Source: Catonia carolina (taxonomy: Eukaryota > Arthropoda > Insecta > Hemiptera > Achilidae). Taken from it: a DNA stretch of 64,000 nt. The stretch lies in NCBI GenBank assembly GCA_035578175.1, contig JAQMRL010000001.1:372923720-372987719 (forward strand), given 5' to 3'. Position 1 is the stretch's first letter; the number at the start of each line of letters is the position of its first letter. The notes beneath the pieces were generated by a model. It was given only the letters and a program-made list of their open reading frames with translations, searched no databases and was not told the origin of the DNA. A program made the position numbers and the translations under genes. Below, in pieces: positions 33,624-45,140 of this stretch.

Positions 33624-34516
33624 GTAATAACAAAATTCAGCTACGCTAGCTTTGCAAAGGCAGATATTCAAAGCCTCTTTAGTCCAGTCAACAGTGTAGA
33701 TGCTGAGCATTATTTTAGTACCTACAACATAGTTATAAATGATCGAAGGCAAAGGCTACAGGGAGAAAATGTGAGATTTCTACGATGTTAGCTTTTAATT
33801 AAATATTTAAAATACTGTATTTTATTATTGATTTTTTTTATGTAAGTGTTAGCGAATACTGCAAAATTTTGTTCTTTTAAATCTAATTTTTAATATTTTA
33901 TTTGCGAAAATTACGTACCACTAATTATAATGTATAATGATAAATTATTTGTAATGATAAACAATAAATGATCATGTTAATAGGTAGAAATATTAAAATT
34001 TCTTAATTAAAATAGCCTATATCATTTGTATTTTTTATCCTCCTCTCAATGGTATAAACAACGTAATGTTGTTTCATTAACAGTTCAAATAAATGTAAAC
34101 AATGTAATCTATTCTGGTACACTTCTGTTTAGCGAAATTAGTACCGGAAGCGTTCAATAAACAGAAAAAATTTACATAGATTTTGTTACCACCATCGTCG
34201 TTGCAGAATATAGGAATAATAAAAAGTTTTCTTATTAGAAGGTAAAAATCTAAAAACTTTAAATTTTTGCTAAAGTAATTGTAAAACAAATTTTAAATTT
34301 TTAAGATTTTGTAACATACTAATATATTCAATGCTCGATTTAACGGACTAGCCTCATAAATAAATAAATAAATAAAACGGTTTGAAAATTACAAAAATAT
34401 AAGGATGTTAATTTTTGTGAAAAAAATCTTTACCTTTCCTAATGAAAGGTAGTTTTTTGATAGTTACGATAAGAATAAGGCTATAAGCAAATCAATGTTT
34501 ACTTTAAATACATTAT
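33624..34516. other. AT-rich; short (ATAA)n at 34356-34376
   Basis: No gene or named repeat. A simple TAAATAAATAAATAAATAAA tract is the only structure noted. Confidence 0.5.
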
Positions 34517-34526
34517 AGAAGCATAT

Positions 34527-34913
34527 TTGCCCACAAAAAGCAGGTGGAGTGTTAAAATAATTGTGCTCGATCTGTTGGTTCTAGGGCTACAAAAATAGTT
34601 CTATTTCTTATCACATAATCAGCCAATTATACGACTGAACTATTTAAGAACAGAGGAGGTAGAGGTGTAGAAGACACCTCAGAGTTATCTCCTCTGAGAG
34701 TAATGAATTTCACTATACAACCAAACCCTGTGGTGAATGAAGTGGCGTCATTTGCAGGGTGGAAAGTGGGTGTTTTTTGGAGGGCCTGGTATGCTGATAA
34801 GCATACTCTTTCAACTCGGTGAGGAAGACGTAATAAACCACCTCACTCCTCGTTTTTACTTAGTAAAACCTCTAGAGGTTCATACCAGCCTTTCAACTGT
34901 TGACCTAAACAAC
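34527..34913 (+). mobile_element. Family A retroposon, copy 5 (full length)
   Basis: 387 bp bounded by the 10-bp direct repeat AGAAGCATAT (34517-34526 and 34914-34923). Begins TTGCCCACAAAAAGCAGGTG and ends ACCTAAACAAC. All landmarks (CTCTGAGAGTAATGAATTTC, GGGCCTGGTATGCTGATAAG, CCTCTAGAGG) are present. Confidence 0.92.
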
Positions 34914-34923
34914 AGAAGCATAT

Positions 34924-35913
34924 GTGACATTGTGTTATAACTGAATGACTGTCAATTTAACGGACTTTCACAACAACGGATATCGGTATCACCCAATTAG
35001 TCTGTTAAATCGAGCATTGACTGTACTTTACCTTCTTCCTTCTTTGAACGTTACATTTATAGTAATGAACATTTTTAACAGTTTTCAAGTAAGTTGATCA
35101 AATGTTAGCAAAAACAGAAATTTAGACTTCTTCTTAGATTGCGGACTCCATCAATGAAGATTGGCTACATCTTTGGTAAGTCCCTCTCTGTCGTGAACCA
35201 TCCACAAGAGTGTGCTTTCTTAAGTTTGTCGAGATAACAATTCCTAATTTTTCCTTGAATTATAGCATTGAATATCCCAGTTGTTTCAGCCTAATGATTT
35301 TATCTTTTTTTAATCTAATTAAAGCATAATCTAAATTAACGCATAGTTTTATTTTATTAACAAAGTAAAAAGACTGTGACTAATATTACAGTATTCTGCC
35401 GATTCCGTAACTGATTATAAAAATTAAATGGAACAAATTAATTACCAAAGTCAATTTCATACCAAAAGTACCACAATAAGACAATTTCTTTTAGTGAATA
35501 ATAAATTTAGTTTTTAATTTCAATATTCTTACGACTGAATTTTCTTGAAGTGCGAGATTTAGTGAAAATAAAACTACCTTAAGTCAAACAACGATAACAC
35601 TGTACTCAATTGTTTGTTTTTTTTATACGCATGACTACTAATTGCGCCCGCGCTACACACGGGTCAGCCTGAGAGAGATGCAGTAAATAAACTACTCCGT
35701 ATTCGCGGTTCCATATTCGTTACCGTTTTCGGTATTCGCGGTGAGCTAAATTTAATATTCGCGGTTTGTTTCCAATAAAACAGAATTTAGAAAACGATGA
35801 TAAAATGCATGATAAAGATATTTATGTACTTAAAATGTTCTGTACATCATTCCTGCATAACGTGCTTTTATTACGTACATAAATACAGAATACATAATAC
35901 GCGTACGTAGGGT
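34924..35913. other. No gene; short TATTCGCGG repeats at 35700-35765
   Basis: A word close to GTATTCGCGGT recurs three times within 65 bp (35699, 35734, 35756), in a GC-richer stretch. About 35127-35185 (GGACTCCATCAATGAAGATT) resembles 9915-9960, with a CTTCTTCTTA lead-in like LINE 3' tails. Nothing else recognised. Confidence 0.45.
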
Positions 35914-35924
35914 AGTACTTCATT

Positions 35925-36048
35925 CTTGGTCTTGAGTTCGAATCCCATTCAGGCACGGCATTTTTTCATACGTTACAAAAAATCATTTCATCATTCACCG
36001 TCTGCATTAGCAGTAACTGCAGAACAGTCGGACGTTAAACAAAAAAAA
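35925..36048 (+). mobile_element. SINE family E, copy E2 (5'-truncated)
   Basis: Flanked by AGTACTTCATT (35914-35924) and AGTACTTTATT (36049-36059), an 11-bp duplication with one mismatch. It starts just before the B box (GAGTTCGAATCCCATTC), continues AGGCACGGCATTTTTTCATA, CACCGTCTGCATTAGCAG and GAACAGTCGGACGTTAAAC, and ends in a poly(A) run. Near-identity with E1 through the body suggests recent activity of the family. Confidence 0.88.
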
Positions 36049-36059
36049 AGTACTTTATT

Positions 36060-36974
36060 TGGTACACAGACGCATCGCTTACCGTATTCTCGTTCTTATT
36101 AACTTCACGTATTATTATCTTTATTTTAGACCTCCTATTTTACGGTCATAAATCAAAATATATGATTTTGGTTAGTTTTCTGCAAATATACTCAAACAGA
36201 CGATTCATTTGAGCCCACTTCGGGGAAAATCGGTGAAGGTTTAGGTGGTTCAAATCGTGTTGAATAAAAACCTGCTCGCTATTAATATATAGATTACTTA
36301 ATGGTTGTGATTCCCCTTTTTATCCCTCAGACCAAAGTTGTCAAAATTCAAATGCTTTAGTTTTTCTGCTCCTTCCTTTGAAGAACACATGTGGAAGATT
36401 TCAGCTGTCCAAGTGACCGGGAAGTTAGAGGGAAAGGGTGATAAGTGAGTCAGTCAAAGAGAGATTTCATATTTAGTACACAACAAAATAAATTACATAC
36501 ACCATTTTAATTTCTCTTCCTCATTTATAAATAACCAACGGCACAGAAATTAAATACTTTCAATGACTGGTTTTAATGACCGATTATTAATACATTTTTA
36601 AATTATACAATAATTAATCTAACTTACAATTTTAAATTCATTCTAAGAAATAACGCAGCATTATTATCAATGGGCAAGATAACAAGCATTATTGAGAAAG
36701 ACAAGAGGCCTTTTGAACATGCATATCAAAGACCGTAATTGTAACATATGTATAAACATACACGTGTTTTACCGTCTGTTTCATCTTGTTGAAAGATGAG
36801 AAGTGTACGATAACGAAGGCTTATAAAGTTTAATTTAACCATGAAAGACTTCATATCAACAAGATATCCATTCAAATGTATAGCCTATTATCCATTTTAA
36901 AAGCCAAGTGCACACGTTGTTCATAAAATAAAATTTAAAAAAAGTTTACAAGATTTCAGAATAGTAACGACAAA
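36060..36974. other. No recognised feature
   Basis: Anonymous sequence; no repeat of this window recognised. Confidence 0.45.
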
Positions 36975-37893
36975 CAGGGTGATTCTAAATTATGGTAAAA
37001 TAATTTAATAAATGAATCTACAGCTAAAAAAAAGAAAAAAAGTTCTAAATGTATGTCCGCAAACGCTTCATAAGCGAGTTAACAGCTAGCGAAACATTTC
37101 ACCCCAATTTCAGTTCCCCTGGTGAAATACAGTAATACTGAATTTTTGGGGGCTACTTTTTGCGACAAATGTGGTGGATTTCTACGGAAAATCACCAAAA
37201 AAATTGAATAAAACCAGTCTGGAAGCTGTACTGTTAGCAGTTTTTGAGCAAAAGGATGAAATATACAAAAAATCTTAGTAGAAAAACACAGTCTTCTACG
37301 TTTTACGTATGCCCAATAACTTTTTTTAATGACTAATAACCAAATAACTTTTCCCAATGAAAATTGTAGAGAATTTAATTCTAAAAGCCCTCGTAAAAAC
37401 AAATGGATTTTTAAAAATTGGGGGCTTAATATGCATTTTAGGGCAAAAGAGAATAGTAAAAGTTTTAGACAATTTAAAAATCTAAAACTTTTATTTCGAA
37501 CCTTTCTTTTTATAACGCTTAGTTTAGCGGAAATTATTTTCTTTTTTTTCATGAAAATTTGTAAAAAAATGGAGTTTTTAAGATTTCGGCCCTAGAATGC
37601 ATTTTACGACAAAGTGTAAAATACAATGGTTAGAAAATTAAAAGATCTACAACTTTTGTTTAAAGCATTTTTCTCTACAGAGCCTTGTTTATTGTGAAAG
37701 AGTGATTTTCCGTAATATTAAGCCAAACTAAGGTTGATTTTCATTTTGCATCATTCACTCATGATTAAAATAAGGTTGTGTTTTTTGAGGTTATTTTTTT
37801 AAATATTTTATATTTATTTTTTTTAATGTTAGGTTACATTGTTCATTATTTGCATAGGCAAGAGAAAGTTTTATGAGTGTTTCACACCAGATT
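36975..37893 (-). repeat. Chimeric element: mariner-type end joined to family B
   Basis: 36975-37385 begins CAGGGTGATTCTAAATTATG and contains GCAAACGCTTCATAAGCGAG, TTAACAGCTAGCGAAACATTTC and TACTGAATTTTTGG. These correspond in order to the terminal arm of the DD41D mariner at 53090 (GAAAACGCTTCGTTAGCGAG, TTACAGCTAGCGAAAGATTTC, TACTGAACTTTTGG). From about 37386 to the CACACCAG terminus at 37891 the sequence is instead the distal half of family B, reversed. The changeover lies at GTAGAGAATTTAATTCT, a word also found in the mariner arm and nearly in B. No open frame is trusted. Confidence 0.75.
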
Positions 37894-39766
37894 TTTTTTA
37901 TTTCGTTACAATAAAAAAGTTGTAATATTGTGAGGAGTCAGTTTGTTTCAAAACAGAGGTGAACTAAAATTAAGTAGTTGAATTGAAACTTCTTTTGGTA
38001 CAAAGTACTGAAACTAAAAATGTGTAGGTGTTTCTAAATGTAAGATCTTCTGGAAGGCCTACACTACCCTTTGAATTTATAGTAAAGTTTAACATAATGT
38101 AAAGTAAATAACTGTAGTAATCTACTTATAGTTTGATACTCTTACAGAGTCTCTACAGTTGGCAGAAATGGTCAAGTGAAATCAAATAATAACTTTATTA
38201 TCCACAATTTCTGCAGTACATAAAGTCTTATAACCTACACTACATTAAATTTACATAATTATTTCTACATTTGAGTTTATTAACAAGGTTGGAAATTATT
38301 CTATCCAGCTATGGTTTCCCATGTCCTAAGAAAGGTCAATTAAATGCCTCTTCATCAAATATCTACCTTGTCTCCGAGAAATAAGATATTAATTTGTGAG
38401 GTCACTTATATAAATAAGTAATAATTTCTTTTGTGTTCTGCGTAACAACGCTACAGAGCTGTTTCTGTAATTTCGCTTTTAACTTGTTTACATTCCGCAT
38501 ACTTCTACAATTAGAGGAAGCAGATTCTACAGTTCCAACGCCAGGTAACAGAAATATCGTTTTTGTAGATCTATGCAAGGGAATAAAATAGTTATTTCTT
38601 TTATTGTGTTAATGGATTCATTTTGGGAAGTTGTTTTATGTTTTAGTTCGTCTGTGTAATTAATTCTCAAATTTTAAGTTATCAACAGTCTAGTAGTTTA
38701 AAATCTTTGAATGATTGCTCGGAAGGACAAAGCGGGTGGATTTCTTTATAACTCAAAAAAGTAATAAATGTATTTAAATGAATAAAATGTTATAAACATA
38801 AAAAGTAGATTAAAATTTTACATTTAAAGCACTAAGAGAATTCTACAAAATATTATAAAACTCATATGAAAATTTTTATATGAGAATAATCATCCATTTC
38901 TCGAAAGAAATTGAAATTCAGAAATCAATCGCACTGGATCTATGTGCAGACGAGTGATTCATGGGAGAGAAGAATGTTCATAAGTACTGCATTGAGGGAC
39001 AAACTGCACGCTGATAGTTGTCGCGAAGTCTCCACTTCTTTACACATCCTATTGGCCATACAGAATTTATTTTCTGCTTTGGCGGGCTTTACTTCACAAA
39101 ACTACTAGTTTTTATTAGAAATAAAGAAATTTTTTACAAAAGCCAGTAGTTTGTTTGGTTTTCTCTGTATCCTGCACGCGCTGTTCTTGTCAAAAACATT
39201 GGATTAAGCGGCAAAAGCCCCATCACAATCATATTGTATGACGCATACATTATACTATTTCGAATATCATTGGAATGCAAGGTACATAATCTTTCTGTCT
39301 AACTCTTTTTCTATTTCATTTTAATGCAACTCACAAGCTACGTGCCGCTGTCAGTACTTGACGTTGTAAACCGAAATAGTTCTAACTTGGTCTAAAATGT
39401 GTCTATTATTTTCAAAAATGTATAGTTTAAAAACTGTTTATTTTAAAAACTTGCCAAAAATGTTACATTGCAATAACACAAAAATACAATAATTTAGTTA
39501 CCAATCATAATAATGGAATAAAGAAAAAAAAATATTATTTACGAGACAAGTTGTTAAGCATCATAAAATATTTTTCAAATAAATACTCGCATATCAAAAG
39601 CCAACTTCATCTTTAAAAGTGACATATATTTACAAAACATATTTTCTTTGATAAAATAAAAGGCAGTAGAACGTTTTATAAATAAACAAAGAAAATTTAT
39701 GTTATAATAAATTTTAAGAACAGGAGCATGTTATTATGATGTAGGAATATTGTAAAAAAAGTTATT
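37894..39766. other. No recognised feature
   Basis: Mostly AT-rich. A 65-codon frame at 38911-39108 (starts MKFRNQSHWIYVQTSDSW) lies in slightly GC-richer sequence but matches no family I know. 38320-38640 has LINE 3' UTR-like flavour only. Confidence 0.4.
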
Positions 39767-39779
39767 ACTTTATTAATAT

Positions 39780-40399
39780 CGCTCAGCTTTGGGGTACATC
39801 CAGCAGATCCAATTTAGAAATGATACAACGCTTCCAAAATAAAGTATTAAGATCAACGAGTAACGCTGGGTGGTTTATAAGAAACTCGGAAATACATGAC
39901 CATCTTCGTATCCGTACCGTAACAGAAGAGATAAGAGAGCTGAGCCTCCGGTACCAGCTAAGATTAAACAATCACCAGAACCACCTGGCATTAAATTTAC
40001 TGGACAACAGTGAGGAAACGAAGCGCCTCAAAAGATATCACATCCTCGACTTAGACCAACGATTTTAATACATACACGAAGTTAAATTCACCACTCATCC
40101 TCATCACTACTTTTTAATCTAAAGTGAAATTTTAAAATTTCATTTATTTTACTTTTTTACTGTTAACTTCTTTTGCATTGTTTACTTCATTTTTTTTTGT
40201 TTACTTCTTTTACATTGTTTTTGTTAATTTTGTAACTTTACAACATTTCTTAGTTTTTTATCAACTTTATTTTCCAATTCTATTTAGTTGAAGTGAGAGC
40301 AAAGGCTGTTTACTTCACTCACGTAAGTTTAGTTCTTGTATAATGATTTGCTTAAAGCCACATTGTAAGGCTGATTGTAAATAAATTAGTAAAAAAAAA
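39780..40399 (+). mobile_element. Jockey-clade LINE, 5'-truncated copy with poly(A)
   Basis: Flanked by the 13-bp direct repeat ACTTTATTAATAT (39767-39779, 40400-40412). Starts inside the RT C-terminus, ends with a 3' UTR (contains GATTGTAAATAAATTAGT) and an A-run at 40391-40399. The short 620-bp length, poly(A) and long target duplication are textbook for a Jockey insertion truncated at its 5' end. Confidence 0.93.
39783..40068 (+). pseudogene. Jockey RT C-terminal fragment
   Basis: Open from the truncation point: QLWGTSSRSNLEMIQRFQNK, VLRSTSNAGWFIRNSEIHDH, LRIRTVTEEIRELSLRYQLR, LNNHQNHLALNLLDNSEETK and RLKRYHILDL, ending at a natural stop at 40066-40068. This is the canonical C-terminus of insect Jockey-type ORF2 (QLWG...IQRFQNKVLR...D..I.TV.EEI...S..Y..RL..H.N.LA..LLDN....RLKR..P.DL). 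No internal stop, so it is a young but truncated, non-functional copy. Confidence 0.9.
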
Positions 40400-40412
40400 A
40401 CTTTATTAATAT

Positions 40413-40680
40413 TTTTATTGTTTACCATAAAATTTGATAAGTTCACTAAACGACATAGTGCAAATACATACGATATTTTATAATAACAAGAATGATATAA
40501 ATAGACTTTGTAAAAACACAGGACACAGGAATTTGTAAAAATGAAAAAGAAGGATATAATGTTGACTCGTTAAAAATAATCTATGCATAGTACGTTACAT
40601 GCCAAATCCCTCACTGACTGACTTACGTGTTACTAATTCTCTAACTTTCCCATCAACTTAAGAGCTGTAATTCGGAAAAT
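40413..40680. other. No recognised feature
   Basis: AT-rich spacer between two LINE copies. Confidence 0.45.
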
Positions 40681-40684
40681 TTCT

Positions 40685-41280
40685 TTTTAGAGGTTCTTCT
40701 TCTTACAATCAAAAATTAAGCTTCCACCTGTTCTAACTCACAACAGCGACAAACTATTGAATTATTGCCATCTCTTGCGTGGCATCCCAACATCTCTCCC
40801 CTATGTTCTGTATTGCAAAACACTGAGGGAGATCCTTCCCTCATGGATTCTCTCTAAGTGCTCCCTCCATCGATTTCGATATTCTGCAATCTACCCATTC
40901 GGGTTCTAAACATCCAATTCCGTTTTATGTCCTCATTTCTTAGTTGGTCCCTACAACTGTAATCCTTTGCTCTTCGCAGGATTCGCATCTCTGCCGCCTG
41001 TACTCTACTCTCCTGTGGTCTGGTACTAATCCACGACTCAATTCCTTTAAGTAGGACTGGACATCACCTTATAAAACTTTAACTAAGTTTCTTTTCTTAT
41101 TTTCCTGCCTAGGGTTCTGATAATATTGCAATATTGCTAATATTGCCGCACACTGCTTGGCATTTGCTAACTTTGTTCTTTATATCCAAATCTCGATCAA
41201 ACCGATGTCACAACCTACATAATTGCACTGTGGTACTTGTTCGAGCACCACATCATCTATCACAATTTTATATTTGGTAG
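40685..41280 (-). pseudogene. LINE RT C-terminal/3' end, degraded copy
   Basis: Minus-strand reading from 41275: KYKIVIDDVVLEQVPQCNYV, GCDI, later ESWISTRPQESRVQAAEMRI, LRRAKDYSCRDQLRNEDIKR, and a 3' tail of GAA repeats (CTTCTTCTTA at 40686). The order and wording match the copy at 32795-33490, so it belongs to the same family. Multiple frame breaks. Confidence 0.8.
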
Positions 41281-42640
41281 GACACAATTTACCAGTAAAT
41301 GCTTTGATTTTAAACGGAAACTTTGAAATTATACATATGTTTTTTTTAGAGATTAAACAGAAATACTAAAGCATTTAAATTTCCACCTCTTGTGTCTCTG
41401 CTGCAACAACTCTAAAGCAATAAATATAATTTTTATACTTTCTCGAGTAGTTCTGAAAATCCGGATATACATGTATTTCTATTTCATACCTTGTAATAAT
41501 GAAGCATGTAAATACATTAAAGTATTTTTTGTATCTTTTGTATCTATATCTATCGGTATCATATGAAATAAACAGATCAAAACTATACTCCTCGAAAAAC
41601 CGAAATTTTAAAACTAAAACATAATTTGCGATTTCAGAAAAGGATGAGTCAATGGTCTCTACCGCTGTTCAAGTCTTCAACATTACTTGTATTGGATTTT
41701 CTATAAATATATTTTTAAAATTTGGTTTTACATTACCGTATTAATATAGTTATTTAAAACATTATAGAGAAAGAAGTACTCAAAAATGACAGGATAGTGC
41801 TCCGAACAGACAGTTAACCAGACAATTGAATTTAATTGAATTTACTTAAGCTTTAGTCACTACTTCGCACAGAAGTCATAATCCTATTAAAATTTACTTC
41901 ATTTCATTTAGATATTTTCCTAGCAGTGTAATTAATCCGTTATTGTCCCTTAAAAGCATCACTTGGCCTCAACAACTTGTTACTTGGTAACATTTTGTCA
42001 ACGAGCGTGACAATTTAATGAATAAAGAGGGAATAAATTACATCTAATATTGTTGTCTTAACAAGATCCCATCACCACAAATGTATGTGTGAGTTTGTGT
42101 ACCATGTAAGTGAGCATGTAGATAGTGACATCCGTTATGACCCCGTCATGACCCCTAGATAGCTCTGATGATAAAATGACACCGCGGCTCATACCGTCCA
42201 TTATTATTATTATTATTATTATATGTCGCCCATTACCATCCCATATACTGTAATCTCCTAATTGACATATAAGTGTAAATTTCCCTTCATATCACTACCG
42301 CAATGTATAATATGTTGTAATAAAGGGAATTATTTTTAACTATATTCTTCTTTTGAGTGTCAAATTTATAAACAAAAGTAAACCCATCATAATTTACTAA
42401 CTCTTTATTACATTCGTGTCTACTTTATGAAGGTATGTTATTATATTAAATAAAGCCATTACCGCTCAGCTAAAGTATTTGCATTGTAATAAAGAATTTA
42501 AATGAATTTTAAAACTACACACACAAGGACGCCTTTCATATTTCACCGGATAGTCAAATTGTTACTCCTTCAAGATTTCTAAAAAAATACAGCAGAAATA
42601 ATAAAATTAGGAATTTTTCATATTTTCTTGTTTTGTCTTG
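41281..42640. other. No gene; ATT microsatellite at 42199-42222
   Basis: AT-rich with a short (ATT)n tract. A slightly GC-richer stretch at 42060-42200 contains no frame of interest. Confidence 0.5.
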
Positions 42641-42805
42641 TTTTAAAAAGCGTATCCAAATCTTGGTCCTTAACGACTATTCTGAGTTATCGAATGGTGG
42701 GTTTTGATTTATAATAATTTCCACACCCTATCCGGTTATTGAACCCGGAACCTTCCGCTTTGTAGGCTAGTGAGCTAACCACTACCCCACGAAGGCGGTC
42801 TCTTT
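42640..42805 (-). mobile_element. tRNA-derived SINE family H, copy H2
   Basis: On the minus strand GACCGCCTTCGTGGGGTAG, TGGTTAGCTCACTAGCC, AAGGTTCCGGGTTCAATAAC gives A- and B-box regions in tRNA spacing. The body AAAACCCACCATTCGATAAC and AGTCGTTAAGGACCAAGA corresponds to H1 at 27250-27310. Not a functional tRNA because the arms have drifted. Confidence 0.65.
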
Positions 42806-42811
42806 TATTAA

Positions 42812-43217
42812 CGTTCGACTATAGTATTTTTCAAGGCTGATGAGCTCTAAACGTACGCATTGCCCCCCACCCACTTCATAGCTATTCAATGACTTGCCAG
42901 CAACGTTGCCAATACTTGCTCTCGTAGCTCTGTTATTTATTTCGTCAGTAATTTTTTTGTTTTTGGTCTTTCAATAACAATTACAGCCAGGTAATTATAT
43001 GATAACGTATTGCATGTTAATGCGCTCTAAAAATCGAGGTGTTCAGTACGAGATGCAAGACATGAGTGAACTGCTGCGGCTCTTATACGCATGCGCGCGT
43101 AATGTTTGTTAAGCTGAAACATTCGGACAATCTGACAATGCTGGCAAACGTTCTGATTGGTCTAAACGCGTGGAACAGCAGAGCTTATCAATCTTGAAAA
43201 GTATTATAGTGGGCGCA
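42812..43217. mobile_element. TTAA-flanked MITE
   Basis: TTAA at 42808-42811 and 43218-43221. Inverted ends: left CGACTATAGTATTTTTCAAG then GCTGATGAGCTCT; right (reversed) CCACTATAATACTTTTCAAG then ATTGATAAGCTCT. About 33 bp pair with a few mismatches. The interior (about 330 bp) is GC-richer and non-coding, with inverted TTGCCAGCAACGTTGCC / GCTGGCAAACGTTCTG. A piggyBac- or Kolobok-type non-autonomous element, unrelated in ends to the one at 17014. Confidence 0.78.
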
Positions 43218-43221
43218 TTAA

Positions 43222-43915
43222 AGCTACTCTGTAGACCATGAACGGTGATTGATGAAAATGGTAATGAAAAAATTCCAGACTTGATCACGAATTTTCATGG
43301 TTATAATAAAATTGTATGAAATATTTCCTTCGTTTTTCACGAGCAATCGACTCCACATATAACAGAGATTTTTTTTTAAGAATAAACTTGACAATTTTAC
43401 ACATATTTTGAACACACATATTTTGAAGTTTTTGAAGTTCTCGAAGCTCTTAAAGACCCGCATACTGTGTACACTACGTAAGCCTACCCAGAGTACTCCC
43501 TTATGTATGCATAAGGGAGTTTCCCCACAATAATTCTGGTCAGACAGAAAAAGCTGTAATTTACTATTGCTTTCAGCTTTTTGGTTGGCAAACTGAATGC
43601 CCCAAGCCACCGTCTACAAGGGTGGGATGAGCAGCCCTTCCAGTTCCATTCACCATAAGACGGTCATCATGCTGATAAGCGGTTACACGGATACTAACAA
43701 GCCATGGAATGTGAATACATGGATAGGACACTAGCCTCCTATCCCGGCCGGTTCCCTTAACCCTTTTGTAAAAGGAGTTAAGGGGTCTCCTTCCAATTAA
43801 TGACAGAAGCCCTTTATGGCCCATAATAATTCGCAAGAAAGAACAGCTTGGGGAAATCATCAAACTAATCGAGAAACTGATGACAAAAAATTGTAAACCT
43901 CGATTTGACAACCCA
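43222..43915. other. GC-richer unclassified block with a stem-loop
   Basis: 43560-43915 is GC-richer and includes a strong hairpin at 43754-43784 (CCCTTAACCCTTTT / AAAAGGAGTTAAGGG). A 112-codon minus-strand frame (43573-43911, MSNRGLQFFVISFSISLMIS...) has no recognised motif. It may be retrotransposon UTR. Confidence 0.4.
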
Positions 43916-44800
43916 TAATTTTAATAAATATTTTCAGCAGAGAAAGTATCAAATACACACACTCGTTTCTTATTTTCTGGTTCATGGTACAAAAAAATTG
44001 GACTTCAAGGTTACAATATTTGTCAGCTCAGCAAGGTCTTTAATATGAGAGGTAGTTCCACAAATGTTAAGATTTAAAGGATTATATATGTAAAAGTATT
44101 CGTAAAGAATAAGATTATTGATTTAATTGAAATAAAATGCTTCTACTACATCCATAGCACTCTTGAAAGCGTTATTCTATTAAAATATTTATAAATCAAC
44201 TGAGGTAAAGTAGAAACAAATTTTGAACGGTAAAGAATATAATTGCAGAAAATATAAAAACGTACAAAACCATACAACATAAACTAGAAACTCAGACAGG
44301 GTAGCAGATTACAAGCAGTTAACTACACGGGTAGATGGTTTAAAGCTCAATGTGAAATCATTTGTAAAAGCAATACGTTATGACACTAAATCACCATACG
44401 CGTTTTGTGGTAATAAATGTAGCCTACAAAAATCTATCTCATGGAATGGAATGAAAATGTTATTTAACTTTATCCTTTATTAGAACAGTGGTCCCGACAC
44501 AGCTACTGTAGAATTTTACAGCAAACAAAATGGACTTCACGACATAACAACCCTTTTACTAAAGTTCATCTAATGTTACTACTTAATGTGCCTTTAATTA
44601 CAGCACTCTCAAATTGTAGGAATTTAATTACTTTAAAACTTTTGCGAGATTATTACACAGAGAATCATTTACACAAATTCATAGTTTTAATGAACAAAGA
44701 CATTTGGTTAAGGTTACAACAATAAATCAAATTTTACAAATCAATCGAAATTATTTCTGACATAATTTAATGTATTAGGATCAACAAGTTCCACAGAGAT
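43916..44800. other. No recognised feature
   Basis: AT-rich, nothing supportable. Confidence 0.5.
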
Positions 44801-44804
44801 TTTT

Positions 44805-45085
44805 TTTATATCCGAGGCGGCGAGAAAAACTCATGTTCTGTCCCTCACGATGGAGGAAGTAGTGTTGGACTCAATTGAGGCGTCCTCGTCCAGTCCCAAG
44901 GAGGCCGCAATCGCCTTACTAACCAAAAACCCGCCGCCTGGCCACTTGATCCGACTTTAGCAAACAACCCTCCACCCATCCTCGGAACTGTTTATGTAAT
45001 ACTACAAGGGAAATGTCGGGTTAAACAACAGAGACCTGCGAGTGGACTTCATCTCCAGCGAGATCCAGAGGATCGTTGAATGTTC
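44805..45085 (+). other. GC-rich island with a short Pro/Ser/Ala-rich frame
   Basis: About 280 bp, the most GC-rich non-microsatellite stretch in this part of the window. An ATG at 44849 opens a 36-codon frame, MEEVVLDSIEASSSSPKEAA then IALLTKNPPPGHLIRL, stop. A second frame downstream reads GLNNRDLRVDFISSEIQRIV. Both look like real protein composition, but I recognise neither. It could be a transposon ORF fragment or a host exon; no splice evidence is convincing. Confidence 0.35.
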
Positions 45086-45140
45086 ATTTGGGACGGTATA
45101 TTGTCAATGTTAGATTGAAAAAAGAGCAGTGTCAATGCGC

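Noticed and set aside
37079..37552. 157-codon minus-strand frame
   Set aside because: Runs through the junction of the mariner-arm and family B halves of the chimeric repeat and is not conserved in other copies of either.
43224..43610. 128-codon minus-strand frame
   Set aside because: Low-complexity Phe/Lys/Ile-rich translation of AT-rich DNA with no motif; overlaps anonymous repeat-like sequence.
43754..43784. Strong stem-loop considered as a transcription terminator
   Set aside because: Intrinsic terminators are a bacterial feature; the context is clearly eukaryotic and there is no gene beside it.
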